A DNA stretch of 36,360 bases from CAYQLK01 sp964426075 (GTDB lineage Bacteria > Patescibacteriota > Microgenomatia > CAYQLK01). Numbering within the stretch: position 1 is the first letter of the stretch; each line of letters opens with the position of its first letter. Made by a program: the position numbers and the translations under genes. Below, piece by piece: positions 24,475 through 32,543 of the stretch. The stretch covers positions 1 through 36,360 of the forward strand of contig CAYROP010000007.1 in the NCBI GenBank assembly GCA_964426075.1, given 5' to 3'. The notes beneath the pieces are model-generated. The model saw only the letters and a list, made by a program, of their open reading frames with translations, searched no databases and was not told where the DNA came from.

Positions 24475-25152
24475 ATGAATTTCCTCTTAGCTGATTTTTT
24501 GTTTCCTAAAAAATGTCTTGGGTGCTTAAAAAGTGGAAGTTATTTTTGCCAAAAATGCGTTAACAAGCAAGAAAAATACGAGAATCAAAGGTGTATAAAA
24601 TGCCAACGGTTTAGCTTGGATGGATTAACTCATCCAAAGTGTAAAACGAATTATTTGCCTGAGGGTGTTTTTGTGATTTATCAATATAAAAACGCACTTA
24701 GAAGACTAATAAAAGAAATAAAATTTCGCAGATTAAGATCACTTAATGAAGAGTTGGTACAACTGTATGAAGGCCTAGATAAAAGACTTGTTGATTATTG
24801 GATAAAGAATCAGTTTGTCGTGACAAGTGTTCCCATTTCCAAGGTGAAATTAAATAAAAGAGGATTTAATCAAGCGGAATTATTAGCTAAAAAGTTTGCA
24901 GATATTTATGGGTTGGAATACCAAGATTTGTTAAAAAGAAAACGGGATACAAAAGCACAATTTGAGCTCTCTAGAAAAGAAAGGTTTAAAAATATTGCAG
25001 ACTCTTTTGGGTTGAAAGTGAGGTTTAAAAAAGGATCTAATTTATTACTTATCGACGATGTTATTACAACTGGTGTGACTGTAACTGAGTGTGTAAAAGT
25101 CTTGAAAAGAAACCAGGCAGGTAGAGTTTGGGTTTTGGTGTTGGCTGGTTAA
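24475..25152 (+). CDS. comF: ComF-family phosphoribosyltransferase-like protein
   Basis: This is a 225-residue protein. The N-terminal zinc-ribbon cysteines C14-x2-C17, C25-x2-C28, C40-x2-C43 and C56 are followed by a PRTase domain with VPISKVKLNKRGFNQAELLAK and the PRPP-binding loop LLLIDDVITTG (190-200). ComF proteins are needed for DNA uptake in competent bacteria, where they bind single-stranded DNA in the cytoplasm; other members have unclear roles. Length and motifs are complete. The ATG at 24475 lies 11 bp after the tmRNA terminator. The stop overlaps the convergent gene's stop by 3 bp. Confidence 0.93.
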   Translation: MNFLLADFLFPKKCLGCLKSGSYFCQKCVNKQEKYENQRCIKCQRFSLDGLTHPKCKTNYLPEGVFVIYQYKNALRRLIKEIKFRRLRSLNEELVQLYEGLDKRLVDYWIKNQFVVTSVPISKVKLNKRGFNQAELLAKKFADIYGLEYQDLLKRKRDTKAQFELSRKERFKNIADSFGLKVRFKKGSNLLLIDDVITTGVTVTECVKVLKRNQAGRVWVLVLAG

Positions 25153-27065
25153 ATTTTTAGAGCAAGAATACTGTTTTGGGTGAGCAGATAAATGGTTTGG
25201 TCTTTTTCTGAAACAGCAATATCGAGAACGTTTGCAATTTGGGGGTCTTGATATTGGAGTCTGTAGCCTCCCGTTTTACCGAAAGCGACGACTCTAGAAT
25301 TGTCGGGGTCAAGTATATAGACGACGTCAGTTGATTCTGCATCGGAGTAGATTTTGGCTTTGGGTCCGATTTTTTTATCTAGTCCTGATGTAGGGAAACT
25401 GGTTCCTGAATCCGGCAGGAAGTTGTAGATATTTTCAGAACTAGTAAGGATCCAGATTGACCCGTCAATACTCATGTCGATTCCGTCGCTAATATCTCTT
25501 GAGATAGTATCTTTAATGTAGTTGGTTTTGGCAGAGAATGAGTTTTCGGTTGGAGTATATTTCCAAACTTGATTATTACCTTTATCAAGAACATAAACAT
25601 TGCCTCCGAAAGAAGCAATTGATCCTACTCCGTTCCAGTTTTGGTCTTTTGGGTCAATAACGACTTCAGTTTTGTTATCGCCTGTAGTAGATTTGATGAC
25701 GCCGACAGAATCTTTGTATGCAAAAGTTCGTCCAAGCGAACCTGCAACGAATTCTGCTCCTTTTACGGTTTCTCCTCCACCGACAATTTCTGTGCTTTTG
25801 CGATCAATATTTATTTGATACAGGGAGCCGTTTTGATTGTCTAGAACATTAAGTACCCTTCCGTCGAGGTCGAGGCTGTGGCCGGTTGCGGAGGTTTTTA
25901 TCAGGTCCAGTTTGATGAACTCTGTAATAATGGCGTCTTTTACATTTAAAGTTTGGGAGATACTATCTTGGATCTTGGTCAGTAATATTTTGGCTGATTC
26001 GTTGTTAGGGGTGAGAGCAAGAATATTACTGACTTTGTTTTGAGCGGAAACAAGTTTGTTGCGTGCCAATGGAGGATTGGAAACTACAAGCGGTAAGGCT
26101 TGTTGATATTCGGTTTGAGCTTCAATAAGCAGTTCCTGACTCTGGAGATTTTTGGACTCCTGAGTAACACCGGTAAAGGCTAAAAATAACCTAATTGTGA
26201 GGATGGAGATGAAGATTATGGTGAGTAAGCCGTAAGTTTTTTTAGCTTTTCTGGGGTTACTGAAGATACTGCTTAGGCTGGGTTTTTTGACTCTAGATCG
26301 AAATTGAGTATTTTCAGAGGAAGTGGGTATAGGTTCTTCAATTAACTCTTCTAGTTCTTGATCTTTGTGTGGGGTGAGTATGTCCTCGTTAACATTTTCA
26401 AGATTGTCGTAGGTTATTTTTTGTTCGCTTTTGACCTCTGGGAGGGTAATGATTTTGCAAATACCAATTGTAGAGTTTTTGAGAACTTCAATATCAACCT
26501 CTTTTCTTAGATGAGCTTCAATGGTGTCACTATCTTTTAGGTCATGATGTTTAAGGGCGTTTTTGAGGACGGGGTGATAGTTACTAGTTAAGATGACGGA
26601 GTCGTTTTCTTGCCATATACCTGAAGATGAGCGAATAATGTGCGATTGAGCCTCAGATTCTGAATCCGGTAAGGGTGCATTTTGAACAATTGGAGCAAAT
26701 ACGGAGTGTCTCTTTAAATAAACTTGTCCAAGCCCATTGGTTAGAGCATAAATAGTTTGATCAATTACAGCTACTAGGCTTGAGTTGGGGTTATCGATGG
26801 TTGAAAGTCCATCGGAAAAAGCAGTTTTTAGGGCTTCAAGATTACCTAAGGAAATATTGGTTTTTAGGGAGTTGATAATGATTTCAAAAGCCTGAGCAGA
26901 TTTTTCACTAATATTCTCCAGGTCGACTGATGACGAGAAGGAAAAAATTAAAAAAGCAGGTTGTCCGTTGTGCAGTTCTACTTCACGAAATACTACATCG
27001 CCGTTATTTGGTTTTTCATCGCCCGAAATTTTTATGGTGTGGGTTATGACAGAAATGTTTTTCAC
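25149..27065 (-). CDS. Membrane protein with PP2C-like N-terminal domain and extracellular beta-propeller
   Basis: 638 residues from a GTG start at 27065. Residues 1-200 resemble a PP2C-type phosphatase fold (GDEKPNNGDVVF, an AFLIFS strand, NSSLVAVIDQTIYALTNGLGQVYLKR, WQENDSVILTSN), but the usual DG and metal-binding Asp motifs look degenerate, so it may be inactive. After a Glu-rich linker comes one membrane helix (about 279-298, YGLLTIIFISILTIRLFLAF). A short helical region and a repeat-rich region (about 385-638) follow, with blades such as VYVLDKGNNQVWKYTP and VYILDPDNSRVVAFGKTGGY, an NHL/SMP30-like beta-propeller. It could sense something outside and signal inside. smpB lies 35 bp upstream. 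Confidence 0.8.
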   Translation of the reverse strand: MKNISVITHTIKISGDEKPNNGDVVFREVELHNGQPAFLIFSFSSSVDLENISEKSAQAFEIIINSLKTNISLGNLEALKTAFSDGLSTIDNPNSSLVAVIDQTIYALTNGLGQVYLKRHSVFAPIVQNAPLPDSESEAQSHIIRSSSGIWQENDSVILTSNYHPVLKNALKHHDLKDSDTIEAHLRKEVDIEVLKNSTIGICKIITLPEVKSEQKITYDNLENVNEDILTPHKDQELEELIEEPIPTSSENTQFRSRVKKPSLSSIFSNPRKAKKTYGLLTIIFISILTIRLFLAFTGVTQESKNLQSQELLIEAQTEYQQALPLVVSNPPLARNKLVSAQNKVSNILALTPNNESAKILLTKIQDSISQTLNVKDAIITEFIKLDLIKTSATGHSLDLDGRVLNVLDNQNGSLYQINIDRKSTEIVGGGETVKGAEFVAGSLGRTFAYKDSVGVIKSTTGDNKTEVVIDPKDQNWNGVGSIASFGGNVYVLDKGNNQVWKYTPTENSFSAKTNYIKDTISRDISDGIDMSIDGSIWILTSSENIYNFLPDSGTSFPTSGLDKKIGPKAKIYSDAESTDVVYILDPDNSRVVAFGKTGGYRLQYQDPQIANVLDIAVSEKDQTIYLLTQNSILALKI

Positions 27066-27100
27066 TATTTATCAGGGCAGGTTAATAAAAAATATTCTAT

Positions 27101-27538
27101 TTATATTTTAGACCGTATTGACTTGGCAATGTCACGGTCTATTGCGGCTTTTTTTAAGCTAGCTCTTTTGTCGGCTAGTTTTTTGGGTTTGGCGAGTGCA
27201 ATTTGAACCTTGACGAGATTATTTTTGAAATAAATTGCTAATGGAATAATAGAAATACTTTTTTGGGTGTTGTGTTGGGTGAGGTAGAGGATTTCTTTTT
27301 TGTGCATTAGTAGCTTGCGATCTCGGTCAGGGCTAATGTTAACTTGTGAGCCTTGAAAAGAAGGAATATGACAATTAATTAAGTAGAGTCCGTCGTTTAG
27401 GGTTTTGACATAGCTTTCTTGAAGATTGCATCTACCTAGACGAAGAGATTTAACTTCAGAGCCCGCAAGAGCAATACCTGCTTCAAAGGATTCGAGGATG
27501 AAATAATCATGGTAGGCTTTGCGGTTTGCAATACGCAT
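27101..27538 (-). CDS. smpB: SsrA-binding protein SmpB
   Basis: This 145-residue partner of tmRNA binds its tRNA-like domain and the ribosomal decoding centre. Typical motifs are NRKAYHDYFILESFEAGIALAGSEVKSLR, GLYLINCHIPSF, DRDRKLLMHKKEI, IIPLAIYFKNNLVKVQIALAKPKK and DKRASLKK, with a basic C-terminal tail (DRDIAKSIRSKI). The ATG at 27538 is preceded, exactly 6 nt away, by a -10-like TAAAAT (27550-27545 on the minus strand), which implies a leaderless message. The ssrA gene lies 2.7 kb away on the other strand. Confidence 0.97.
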   Translation of the reverse strand: MRIANRKAYHDYFILESFEAGIALAGSEVKSLRLGRCNLQESYVKTLNDGLYLINCHIPSFQGSQVNISPDRDRKLLMHKKEILYLTQHNTQKSISIIPLAIYFKNNLVKVQIALAKPKKLADKRASLKKAAIDRDIAKSIRSKI

Positions 27539-27570
27539 AGAAATATTTTACCTGATAATGGGTAAGAAGA

Positions 27571-27999
27571 TTATTTTTTGAGCTCGTATTTGGTTTTGTT
27601 AGCGTACTCGTTGCCGTTTCTGTCTAGTTGTCTTAGGGTGTTTTCGTCAACTTGAAGAAAGTATTTGGAAAGTTCTGGGTCGTCAGGTTCGATTTGAAAA
27701 ATAGTTTTGCCGTCTTTGTCTATTTTTATGAGTTTACCTTGTCCAGAAAGAGGGCTTGTTTGGTTGATGTAGGTTTCGTTGGCGAAATATTTTACAGGTT
27801 CGTTTGTTTGTGAGTCGAAATAGAAAGTGATTGTTGTTTCAATACCTGGACAGTCAACACAGGGAAGAATGCCTGAAAATGGGCCAACTTCAGTTAGTGT
27901 TTGGGTTGTTTCTGTGGTTGTGCTAGTTGTTTGAGGTTTGCAGCCTGAAACAAAAACTAGACCGAGTATAAGACAAGGGATTAAGTATTTGAGTTTCAT
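27571..27999 (-). CDS. NlpE-like lipoprotein
   Basis: 142 residues from the ATG at 27999. An upstream in-frame start at 28098 would put the signal peptide 34 residues in, so it is rejected. Lipoprotein signal: MKLKYLIPCLILGLVFVSGC, with the lipid-attachment Cys at residue 20. A Thr-rich linker is followed by an NlpE N-terminal-like domain (GILPCVDCPGIETTITFYFD, CxxC at 47-50). NlpE in Enterobacteria senses envelope and copper stress; in other bacteria the domain occurs in lipoproteins of unknown role. A TATAAT (28015-28010, minus strand) ends 10 nt before the ATG. It lies downstream of the ABC permease gene and could be either co-transcribed with it or independent. Confidence 0.85.
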   Translation of the reverse strand: MKLKYLIPCLILGLVFVSGCKPQTTSTTTETTQTLTEVGPFSGILPCVDCPGIETTITFYFDSQTNEPVKYFANETYINQTSPLSGQGKLIKIDKDGKTIFQIEPDDPELSKYFLQVDENTLRQLDRNGNEYANKTKYELKK

Positions 28000-28057
28000 T
28001 GCGAAACTAATTATATTCGAAATTTTAGTCAAAATTATATAAGTGTAAAAAATGATT

Positions 28058-28837
28058 TTAACGATTACGCTCGTTTTTGACAAAAAGAAAGGTTCCAATA
28101 ATCAGAAAAATTAAACCTCCTCCTAATACGACCGTTAAATTAATTAACGGGTTAAAAAGCACGGTTTTGGAATATTCTGGGTTGCCTAAATAATAGATAC
28201 TTCTAAGTAGATCAACTGCATAAGTCATTGGTGAAAGACGGGAGGCAATTAATATTGGTAGTGGAAGATTAGAAATAGGGTTAAAAACACCAGCTAAAAA
28301 GAATTGAGGGAAAAGTATAAACGGGAATATTTGGTTAGCTGCTCTTTGATTGCTAAGACTAGACATTATCATTACACCAAAAGCTCCAGCAAAAAACGAA
28401 ACAGCAAATATAAAAGGGATAAGTCTAATTAGGGCCGGAATATCCAGAGGAATACCCATAACAAAACCAAAAATTAAAACACCAATTACTTGAACGATAG
28501 AAATTAATGTTTCACCAAGGATTTTGCCGAGCAAAATTGAGTAGCGTGAGATTGGGGCAATGAACATCTCTTGAGCAAAGTCGTTTTGGCGATCTTCGAC
28601 TAGAGAAATAATTCCCGAAGCTGTTGATTGAAATAAGGTTTGGGCAATCACACCAACGAACACAAAGACTAAAAAGTTAAATCCAAGATTGTCGCCAATG
28701 TTGGCTTGCAAGCTTGTACCTAGAACGCCAATAAAAATTACAGGAAAAATAAGGCTTGCCAGAATTCTTGGCCTGTCTCTGAATAGTTTAGAAACATCTC
28801 TAAAGGCAATGGTGATTACGGCGTTAAGATTGTGCAT
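28058..28837 (-). CDS. ABC-2 type transporter permease
   Basis: This 259-residue protein has six membrane helices in the ABC-2 pattern, including FRDRPRILASLIFPVIFIGVLG, QNDFAQEMFIAPISRYSILLGKILGETLISIVQV and the last-loop motif FLAGVFNPISNLPLPILIASRLSPMTYAVDLLRSI. It overlaps the ATPase gene by 14 bp and is clearly its partner. ABC-2 systems export drugs, lipids or polysaccharides. The DrrB/NodJ-like sequence gives no firm substrate. Confidence 0.93.
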   Translation of the reverse strand: MHNLNAVITIAFRDVSKLFRDRPRILASLIFPVIFIGVLGTSLQANIGDNLGFNFLVFVFVGVIAQTLFQSTASGIISLVEDRQNDFAQEMFIAPISRYSILLGKILGETLISIVQVIGVLIFGFVMGIPLDIPALIRLIPFIFAVSFFAGAFGVMIMSSLSNQRAANQIFPFILFPQFFLAGVFNPISNLPLPILIASRLSPMTYAVDLLRSIYYLGNPEYSKTVLFNPLINLTVVLGGGLIFLIIGTFLFVKNERNR

Positions 28838-29789
28838 TTTTGGTAATGATTTCTACATAAGCATCTTCTAGAGACGGGTTGTGGATTTCGAGAAATGTAA
28901 GAGGGTTTTTAATTTTTTGAATGATTTCTTGACCGGTTGATTGGTTATTGATTGGAATTTTGAATGGACCGGTGCCTTCAAATTTGATTTTGTGGCTTGT
29001 TAGTTCTTTAGACAACTTGGTGCGATCTTTGGCGTCTAAAGTAATATATTTTTTGATTAAAGTTTCCTTTATTTCTGCTGGTGTTCCTTTGGTGGTGATT
29101 TTGCCTTGATCGATAATACAGATAAAATCAGAGTTTTCTGCTTCTTCTAAATAATGAGTGGTCAAAAAAATAGTTATATCTTCTTTTTTGCGGATGTCTT
29201 GGAGGTATTTCCATAGGTTTTGACGACTGACTGGGTCTAGTCCTGTAGTAGGTTCGTCAAGAAATAGAACTTTTGGTTGATGCATAAGAGATCTAATTAT
29301 TTCTAGTTTGCGCTTCATTCCTCCGGAGAGTGTTTTGACGGGTTTATTAATGTCTTTCTCTAGGCCGACTACCTTGGCAAGCTTAGTTACTCTTTTTTTG
29401 TACTCACTGGGCATTAGCGAGTATGTGGGCATAAACGTGTAAAGGTTATAAAGACTTGCATGGAAACGAATGTTTTCTTCGGCAGTTAAGTTGAGGTCGA
29501 GGGATGGATTTTGAAAAATAACGCCGATTTCTTGACGAACTTTTTCTGGTTGTTTTTCGACATCAAAACCGGCGATCGTTACTTCGCCTTCAGTTTTGGA
29601 AAGAATTGTTGTGAGGATAGAAATTGCGGTTGTTTTGCCAGCACCATTTGGACCGAGCAGTGAAAAGAAAGAACCTTCTTCAACGTAAAAAGAGATATCG
29701 TCGACGGCGTTGGTTTTGGCCTTTTTGTATTTTTTTACGAGGTTTTTGACTTCGATTATGTGATTAGTTTTATTTTTTTGGGTTTTCAT
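28824..29789 (-). CDS. ABC-2 type transporter ATP-binding protein (DrrA/CcmA-like)
   Basis: This 321-residue protein has Walker A GPNGAGKTT (46-54), a Q-loop (FQNPSLDLN), the signature LSGGM (154-158), Walker B VLFLDEP (174-180) with the D-loop TTGLDP, and the H-loop TTHYLEEAE. The C-terminal about 90 residues (ITLDAKDRTKLSKELTSHKIKFEG...NPSLEDAYVEII) are the DrrA-type accessory domain. It powers the adjacent permease. The ATG lies only 13 bp downstream of tRNA-Ser(GGA) on the same strand, so the mRNA 5' end may be made by tRNA 3' processing. Confidence 0.95.
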   Translation of the reverse strand: MKTQKNKTNHIIEVKNLVKKYKKAKTNAVDDISFYVEEGSFFSLLGPNGAGKTTAISILTTILSKTEGEVTIAGFDVEKQPEKVRQEIGVIFQNPSLDLNLTAEENIRFHASLYNLYTFMPTYSLMPSEYKKRVTKLAKVVGLEKDINKPVKTLSGGMKRKLEIIRSLMHQPKVLFLDEPTTGLDPVSRQNLWKYLQDIRKKEDITIFLTTHYLEEAENSDFICIIDQGKITTKGTPAEIKETLIKKYITLDAKDRTKLSKELTSHKIKFEGTGPFKIPINNQSTGQEIIQKIKNPLTFLEIHNPSLEDAYVEIITKNAQS

Positions 29790-29802
29790 TTTTGTTTTTA
29801 TG

Positions 29803-29889
29803 CGGAGAGAGGGGGATTCGAACCCCCGATACGCTTACGCGTAAACCTGCTTTCCAAGCAAGCGCCATAGGCCTCTAGGCGACCTCTCC
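29803..29889 (-). tRNA. tRNA-Ser (anticodon GGA)
   Basis: An 87-nt class II tRNA with acceptor GGAGAGG / TCTCTCC (one G·T pair), anticodon stem CTTGC-TTGGAAA-GCAGG giving GGA, a long variable arm and a T-arm GGGGG-TTCGAAT-CCCCC. The discriminator is G and CCA is not encoded. It reads UCC/UCU codons. Confidence 0.95.
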
Positions 29890-29949
29890 AAGTGTGGTAT
29901 TTTAGCAGAGGCTAACTCAAACCTGAACCACCAGATAAAAATGAGCTGA

Positions 29950-29955
29950 TATAAT
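29950..29955 (+). promoter_or_regulatory. -10 element of the gene at 29963, leaderless spacing
   Basis: TATAAT with an upstream TGA (extended -10) ends 7 nt before the ATG at 29963. Confidence 0.6.
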
Positions 29956-29962
29956 CTAGCTT

Positions 29963-30574
29963 ATGCCCACCAAGTCTAAGTCAAAATCAAAAAAAGGCGA
30001 TCAATTACTTAAAAAAGCTTTTAGTATTCCCGATTATCAAAATTTAGACAGAAATCTTACAAAGGAAGAAATTCTTGCCCTCAAGTCCGATGTCATAAAA
30101 AGTAAGTCTTTACTTAGTTGGAAGGCCTATTCTCGTGTCTACAAGAAACGAACAAAAATGTACTATATAAATATTGCAATAATTGTCTTTTTGCTTGGCT
30201 TAATAGCAATAACTATTCAAGAACCAATTGTTGCAATGCTGATTCTTTCACTTGGATTTGTTGCTTATGTTTTGGCATACATTGAGCCTTCGATTGTAGA
30301 AAATAGAATAACAAGATTAGGAATAGTCAGTGGGGGTAGTGCTTTTTTGTGGGCAGAGCTTGGTAGTTTTTGGTTCTCTCAAAGAAACAAACAAACTATC
30401 CTAAATATCACACAAAACAAACTAAGACCTGCATTAGTCTTGATTATTAATGAGTCAGATAAAGATAAAATAGTTGATATTTTGTCGGAGCAGTTGGAAT
30501 ATCGAAGAGACTATAAAGGTTTTATAGTCGACAAAATGGCCGATACGCTTGTTGAAAAAGTTCCTTTAGAGTAA
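29963..30574 (+). CDS. Hypothetical two-helix membrane protein with basic N-terminus
   Basis: This is a 203-residue protein. A Lys/Ser-rich start (MPTKSKSKSKKGDQLLKK) and a polar helical region of about 60 residues lead to two adjacent membrane helices (about 70-87 and 91-110, YYINIAIIVFLLGLIAI and IVAMLILSLGFVAYVLAYI). A cytoplasmic domain follows, with alternating strands and helices (NRITRLGIVSGGSAFLWAELGSFWFSQ, RPALVLIINESDKDKIVDILSEQLEYRRDYKG). I recognise no family. Architecturally similar proteins are widespread in CPR genomes. It is monocistronic and followed by tRNA-Arg. Confidence 0.75.
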   Translation: MPTKSKSKSKKGDQLLKKAFSIPDYQNLDRNLTKEEILALKSDVIKSKSLLSWKAYSRVYKKRTKMYYINIAIIVFLLGLIAITIQEPIVAMLILSLGFVAYVLAYIEPSIVENRITRLGIVSGGSAFLWAELGSFWFSQRNKQTILNITQNKLRPALVLIINESDKDKIVDILSEQLEYRRDYKGFIVDKMADTLVEKVPLE

Positions 30575-30600
30575 AATTCCCCTCGTTCTTTCGAAATCAA

Positions 30601-30674
30601 GCGCTCGTAGCTCAGTGGATTAGAGTATCAGATTGCGGATCTGAGGGTCGCAGGTTCGAATCCTGCCGGGCGCA
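30601..30674 (+). tRNA. tRNA-Arg (anticodon GCG)
   Basis: A 74-nt tRNA: acceptor GCGCTCG / CGGGCGC, D-arm GCTC...GAGT, anticodon arm TCAGA-TTGCGGA-TCTGA giving GCG, T-arm GCAGG-TTCGAAT-CCTGC, discriminator A. CCA is not encoded. Most bacteria read CGN with an ACG (inosine) anticodon, so a genomically encoded GCG is unusual. Confidence 0.93.
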
Positions 30675-30816
30675 CACATCATAAATTTTGCTAAAATCCC
30701 GTTCCTTAGCTAAAAAATATATAATTTGATTTTGTACAAGCTCTGCTTGACAAAATTTTCTTATTAAGGAAAAGGAATACCAAGGAAAAACCCTTGGTTT
30801 GTCCTTGGAGTAACAT
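30675..30816. other. Spacer between two tRNA genes with two hairpins
   Basis: No gene. Hairpin 1 is TTGT-A-CAAGC / GCTTG-ACAA (30732-30753), followed by AATTTTC, a weak terminator candidate for tRNA-Arg. Hairpin 2 is ACCAAGG / CCTTGGT (30779-30785 and 30792-30798), followed by TTG. Confidence 0.5.
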
Positions 30817-30906
30817 GGAGGGGTCGCATAGTGGACTAGTGCGGTCGTCTTGAAAACGACTAAGGGTTTACGCCCTTCGAGAGTTCGAATCTCTCCCCCT
30901 CCGCCA
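30817..30906 (+). tRNA. tRNA-Ser (anticodon TGA)
   Basis: A 90-nt class II tRNA with acceptor GGAGGGG / CCCCTCC, anticodon arm GTCGT-CTTGAAA-ACGAC giving UGA, variable arm AAGGG-TTTACG-CCCTT, T-arm GAGAG-TTCGAAT-CTCTC, discriminator G and an encoded CCA. It reads UCA codons. Confidence 0.95.
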
Positions 30907-31008
30907 AGGTTTTTGTGGGTGTACAATTGGTTTATTATGTTGTTTCAGGTCGTGGGTACTGATAATTTTCTAGAGAAATTTTTTTATAGAGAGGCGGTGA
31001 GTGGGTAA

Positions 31009-31431
31009 ATGTTTGTAACAGAAATAAACTATTTGGCGATGGTTGTGGCTGGGCTTGTGACTTATGCAATTGGAGCTGTGTGGTATTCCCCGGTACTGTT
31101 TATGAACGAATGGATGAAAGTAGCGGGTTTGGATAAAAAGAAAAATACCAAAGTTGCTCAATCTCAAATGGTCAGAATGTACGCTCTTGGTTTAATAGCC
31201 AATATGATTGCGGCCTTTGTTTTGGCAAGATTATTGGTTTGGACTAGAGCAGGGGATGATTTGGTTGGAGCACTAAAAATTGGTGGTTGGGTATGGCTCG
31301 GTTTTATTGCGGTTTGGATGATTAACAGCTGGTTGTATGAAAGCAAACCAATTAAGTATTTTGTAATTAATTCTGGATATGCATTAGTTACAGTTCTTGT
31401 CGGAGCTACAATTCTTACAATCTGGAGATAA
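31009..31431 (+). CDS. DUF1761-family four-helix membrane protein
   Basis: This 140-residue protein has four membrane helices (about 8-27, 62-80, 87-107 and 118-138). The DUF1761 signature INYLAMVVAGLVTYAIGAVWYSPVLF is followed by W.....L. Function is unknown; such proteins occur as single genes in many bacteria. Unlike most genes here, it is preceded by a purine-rich Shine-Dalgarno-like AGGCGGTGA (30992-31000) 8 nt before the ATG. A weak promoter, TTGTTT (30940-30945) - 17 bp - TAATTT (30963-30968) with an extended TG, is possible. A good terminator follows. Confidence 0.9.
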   Translation: MFVTEINYLAMVVAGLVTYAIGAVWYSPVLFMNEWMKVAGLDKKKNTKVAQSQMVRMYALGLIANMIAAFVLARLLVWTRAGDDLVGALKIGGWVWLGFIAVWMINSWLYESKPIKYFVINSGYALVTVLVGATILTIWR

Positions 31432-31448
31432 TTTAGATAAAAAAAGAC

Positions 31449-31478
31449 AGGCAGACTTTTAACGCCTGCCTTTTTTTT
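31449..31478 (+). terminator. Intrinsic terminator after the DUF1761 gene
   Basis: AGGCAG (31449-31454) and CTGCCT (31466-31471) form the stem, followed by a run of eight Ts (31471-31478). Confidence 0.85.
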
Positions 31479-31533
31479 GGACGATTTCAGATTTTGTTTA
31501 TAAAAAAAGATGGTAGGTGTTTAATATAAATAT

Positions 31534-31866
31534 ATGTTTGTTAAAGTGTTATTGATGGGTTTGGTGTTATTGATAATTTCAGGGTTTTTTAAAGAAATAC
31601 CATTAGTGGGTGGAGGGGGTAATTCGTGGTGGAATTATTTGTTCCCTGATTGGCAGATTCAAGTGTTCTCTTCTATAGATCCTTTGTGTAATTCCATTTT
31701 AGGCGGTGTTTATGAACGCGGTATACCTTTTCCATTTATTAATATATGGACGATATGTGGTATTGCGTTTTATGTCATGCCGTTCCATTTGGTTTTAAAT
31801 TTAGTAGTTTATATGGTTTTTGGTTGGGTAATTTTGATGAGCTTTAAAAAGATTACAGGTAAATAA
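31534..31866 (+). CDS. Hypothetical membrane protein, two to three helices
   Basis: This 110-residue protein has an N-terminal helix (about 3-18, VKVLLMGLVLLIISGF), a Trp-rich polar region (GGGGNSWWNYLFPDWQIQVF) and a C-terminal hydrophobic hairpin (about 70-104, IWTICGIAFYVMPFHLVLNLVVYMVFGWVILMSF). No family is recognised. Its TAA stop directly abuts the TTA (stop on the other strand) of the convergent methyltransferase gene, with no spacer. Confidence 0.7.
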   Translation: MFVKVLLMGLVLLIISGFFKEIPLVGGGGNSWWNYLFPDWQIQVFSSIDPLCNSILGGVYERGIPFPFINIWTICGIAFYVMPFHLVLNLVVYMVFGWVILMSFKKITGK

Positions 31867-32505
31867 TTAGGATTTTTTGACGATGAACCAAAGCCAATTA
31901 TTATTGTTGGTTTCGGAGGAGGTGAAATCGAGTATTGAGAATCCGTTTTTGGTTAAAATTTTTGTAAATTCCTCTTTCGTATAAAAGGAGAAAAATCGAC
32001 TAAAAGTTTTATTTTGATCTGTAATTCTTGATTTTTCTACAACTTGAACTTGTTCTCCTGTTCCTTCTTTAAGACTAATGAATCCAATTCCATTTTTGGC
32101 TATATATTTGTTTATTTGAGTAAGAGCCAAGTCGATTTTGGTTTTGGGGATATGAAGAAGAACCGCGCTTGCCCAGAAACCGTCGAATTTTGTACCTTGT
32201 GGAAAATTGAGGTCATAAACACTTAGTGGTAAAAATTTATGGTTGGGTAAAGATTTTTGACACATTCGAATAAATGACTTAGTAATATCCGTACCTGTGT
32301 AGTTGAAGCCTTCGTCAATTAATCTTTTGGCGTCGTAACCAGTTCCACACCCTATTTCTAAAATAGTACCTTTAGATAAATATTTTTTGAAAAACTTAAT
32401 TTCATCATCCTGAAAAGTTAGATTTGTGGTTGGTTTGTGCCAACTGTCTGCATTTTGTTCGTAATAATTAAGTGTTAGTTTTTCTTCGTTGGTGAGTTTT
32501 TGCAT
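31867..32505 (-). CDS. Class I SAM-dependent methyltransferase
   Basis: This is a 212-residue protein with motif I ILEIGCGTGYDAK (48-60), an acidic end of strand 2 (YTGTDITKSF), motif post-II KFDGFWASAVLLHIPK and strands typical of the Methyltransf_11/25 fold. The substrate is unknown; short single-domain enzymes of this kind act on quinones, lipids or small molecules. The start ATG at 32505 lies 20 nt after a TATAAT (32530-32525, minus strand). Confidence 0.92.
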   Translation of the reverse strand: MQKLTNEEKLTLNYYEQNADSWHKPTTNLTFQDDEIKFFKKYLSKGTILEIGCGTGYDAKRLIDEGFNYTGTDITKSFIRMCQKSLPNHKFLPLSVYDLNFPQGTKFDGFWASAVLLHIPKTKIDLALTQINKYIAKNGIGFISLKEGTGEQVQVVEKSRITDQNKTFSRFFSFYTKEEFTKILTKNGFSILDFTSSETNNNNWLWFIVKKS

Positions 32506-32543
32506 ATATGTTGGGTTGGGCTATATTATATGCGAGACCCTTA

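Noticed and set aside
27571..28098. Longer start for the NlpE-like lipoprotein
   Set aside because: It would place the lipoprotein signal 34 residues inside the protein and reach into the permease gene.
30612..30926. Minus-strand open frame of 104 residues across tRNA-Arg and tRNA-Ser
   Set aside because: It is the reverse translation of two tRNA genes, giving the well-known spurious QDSNLRPSDPQS-type peptide.
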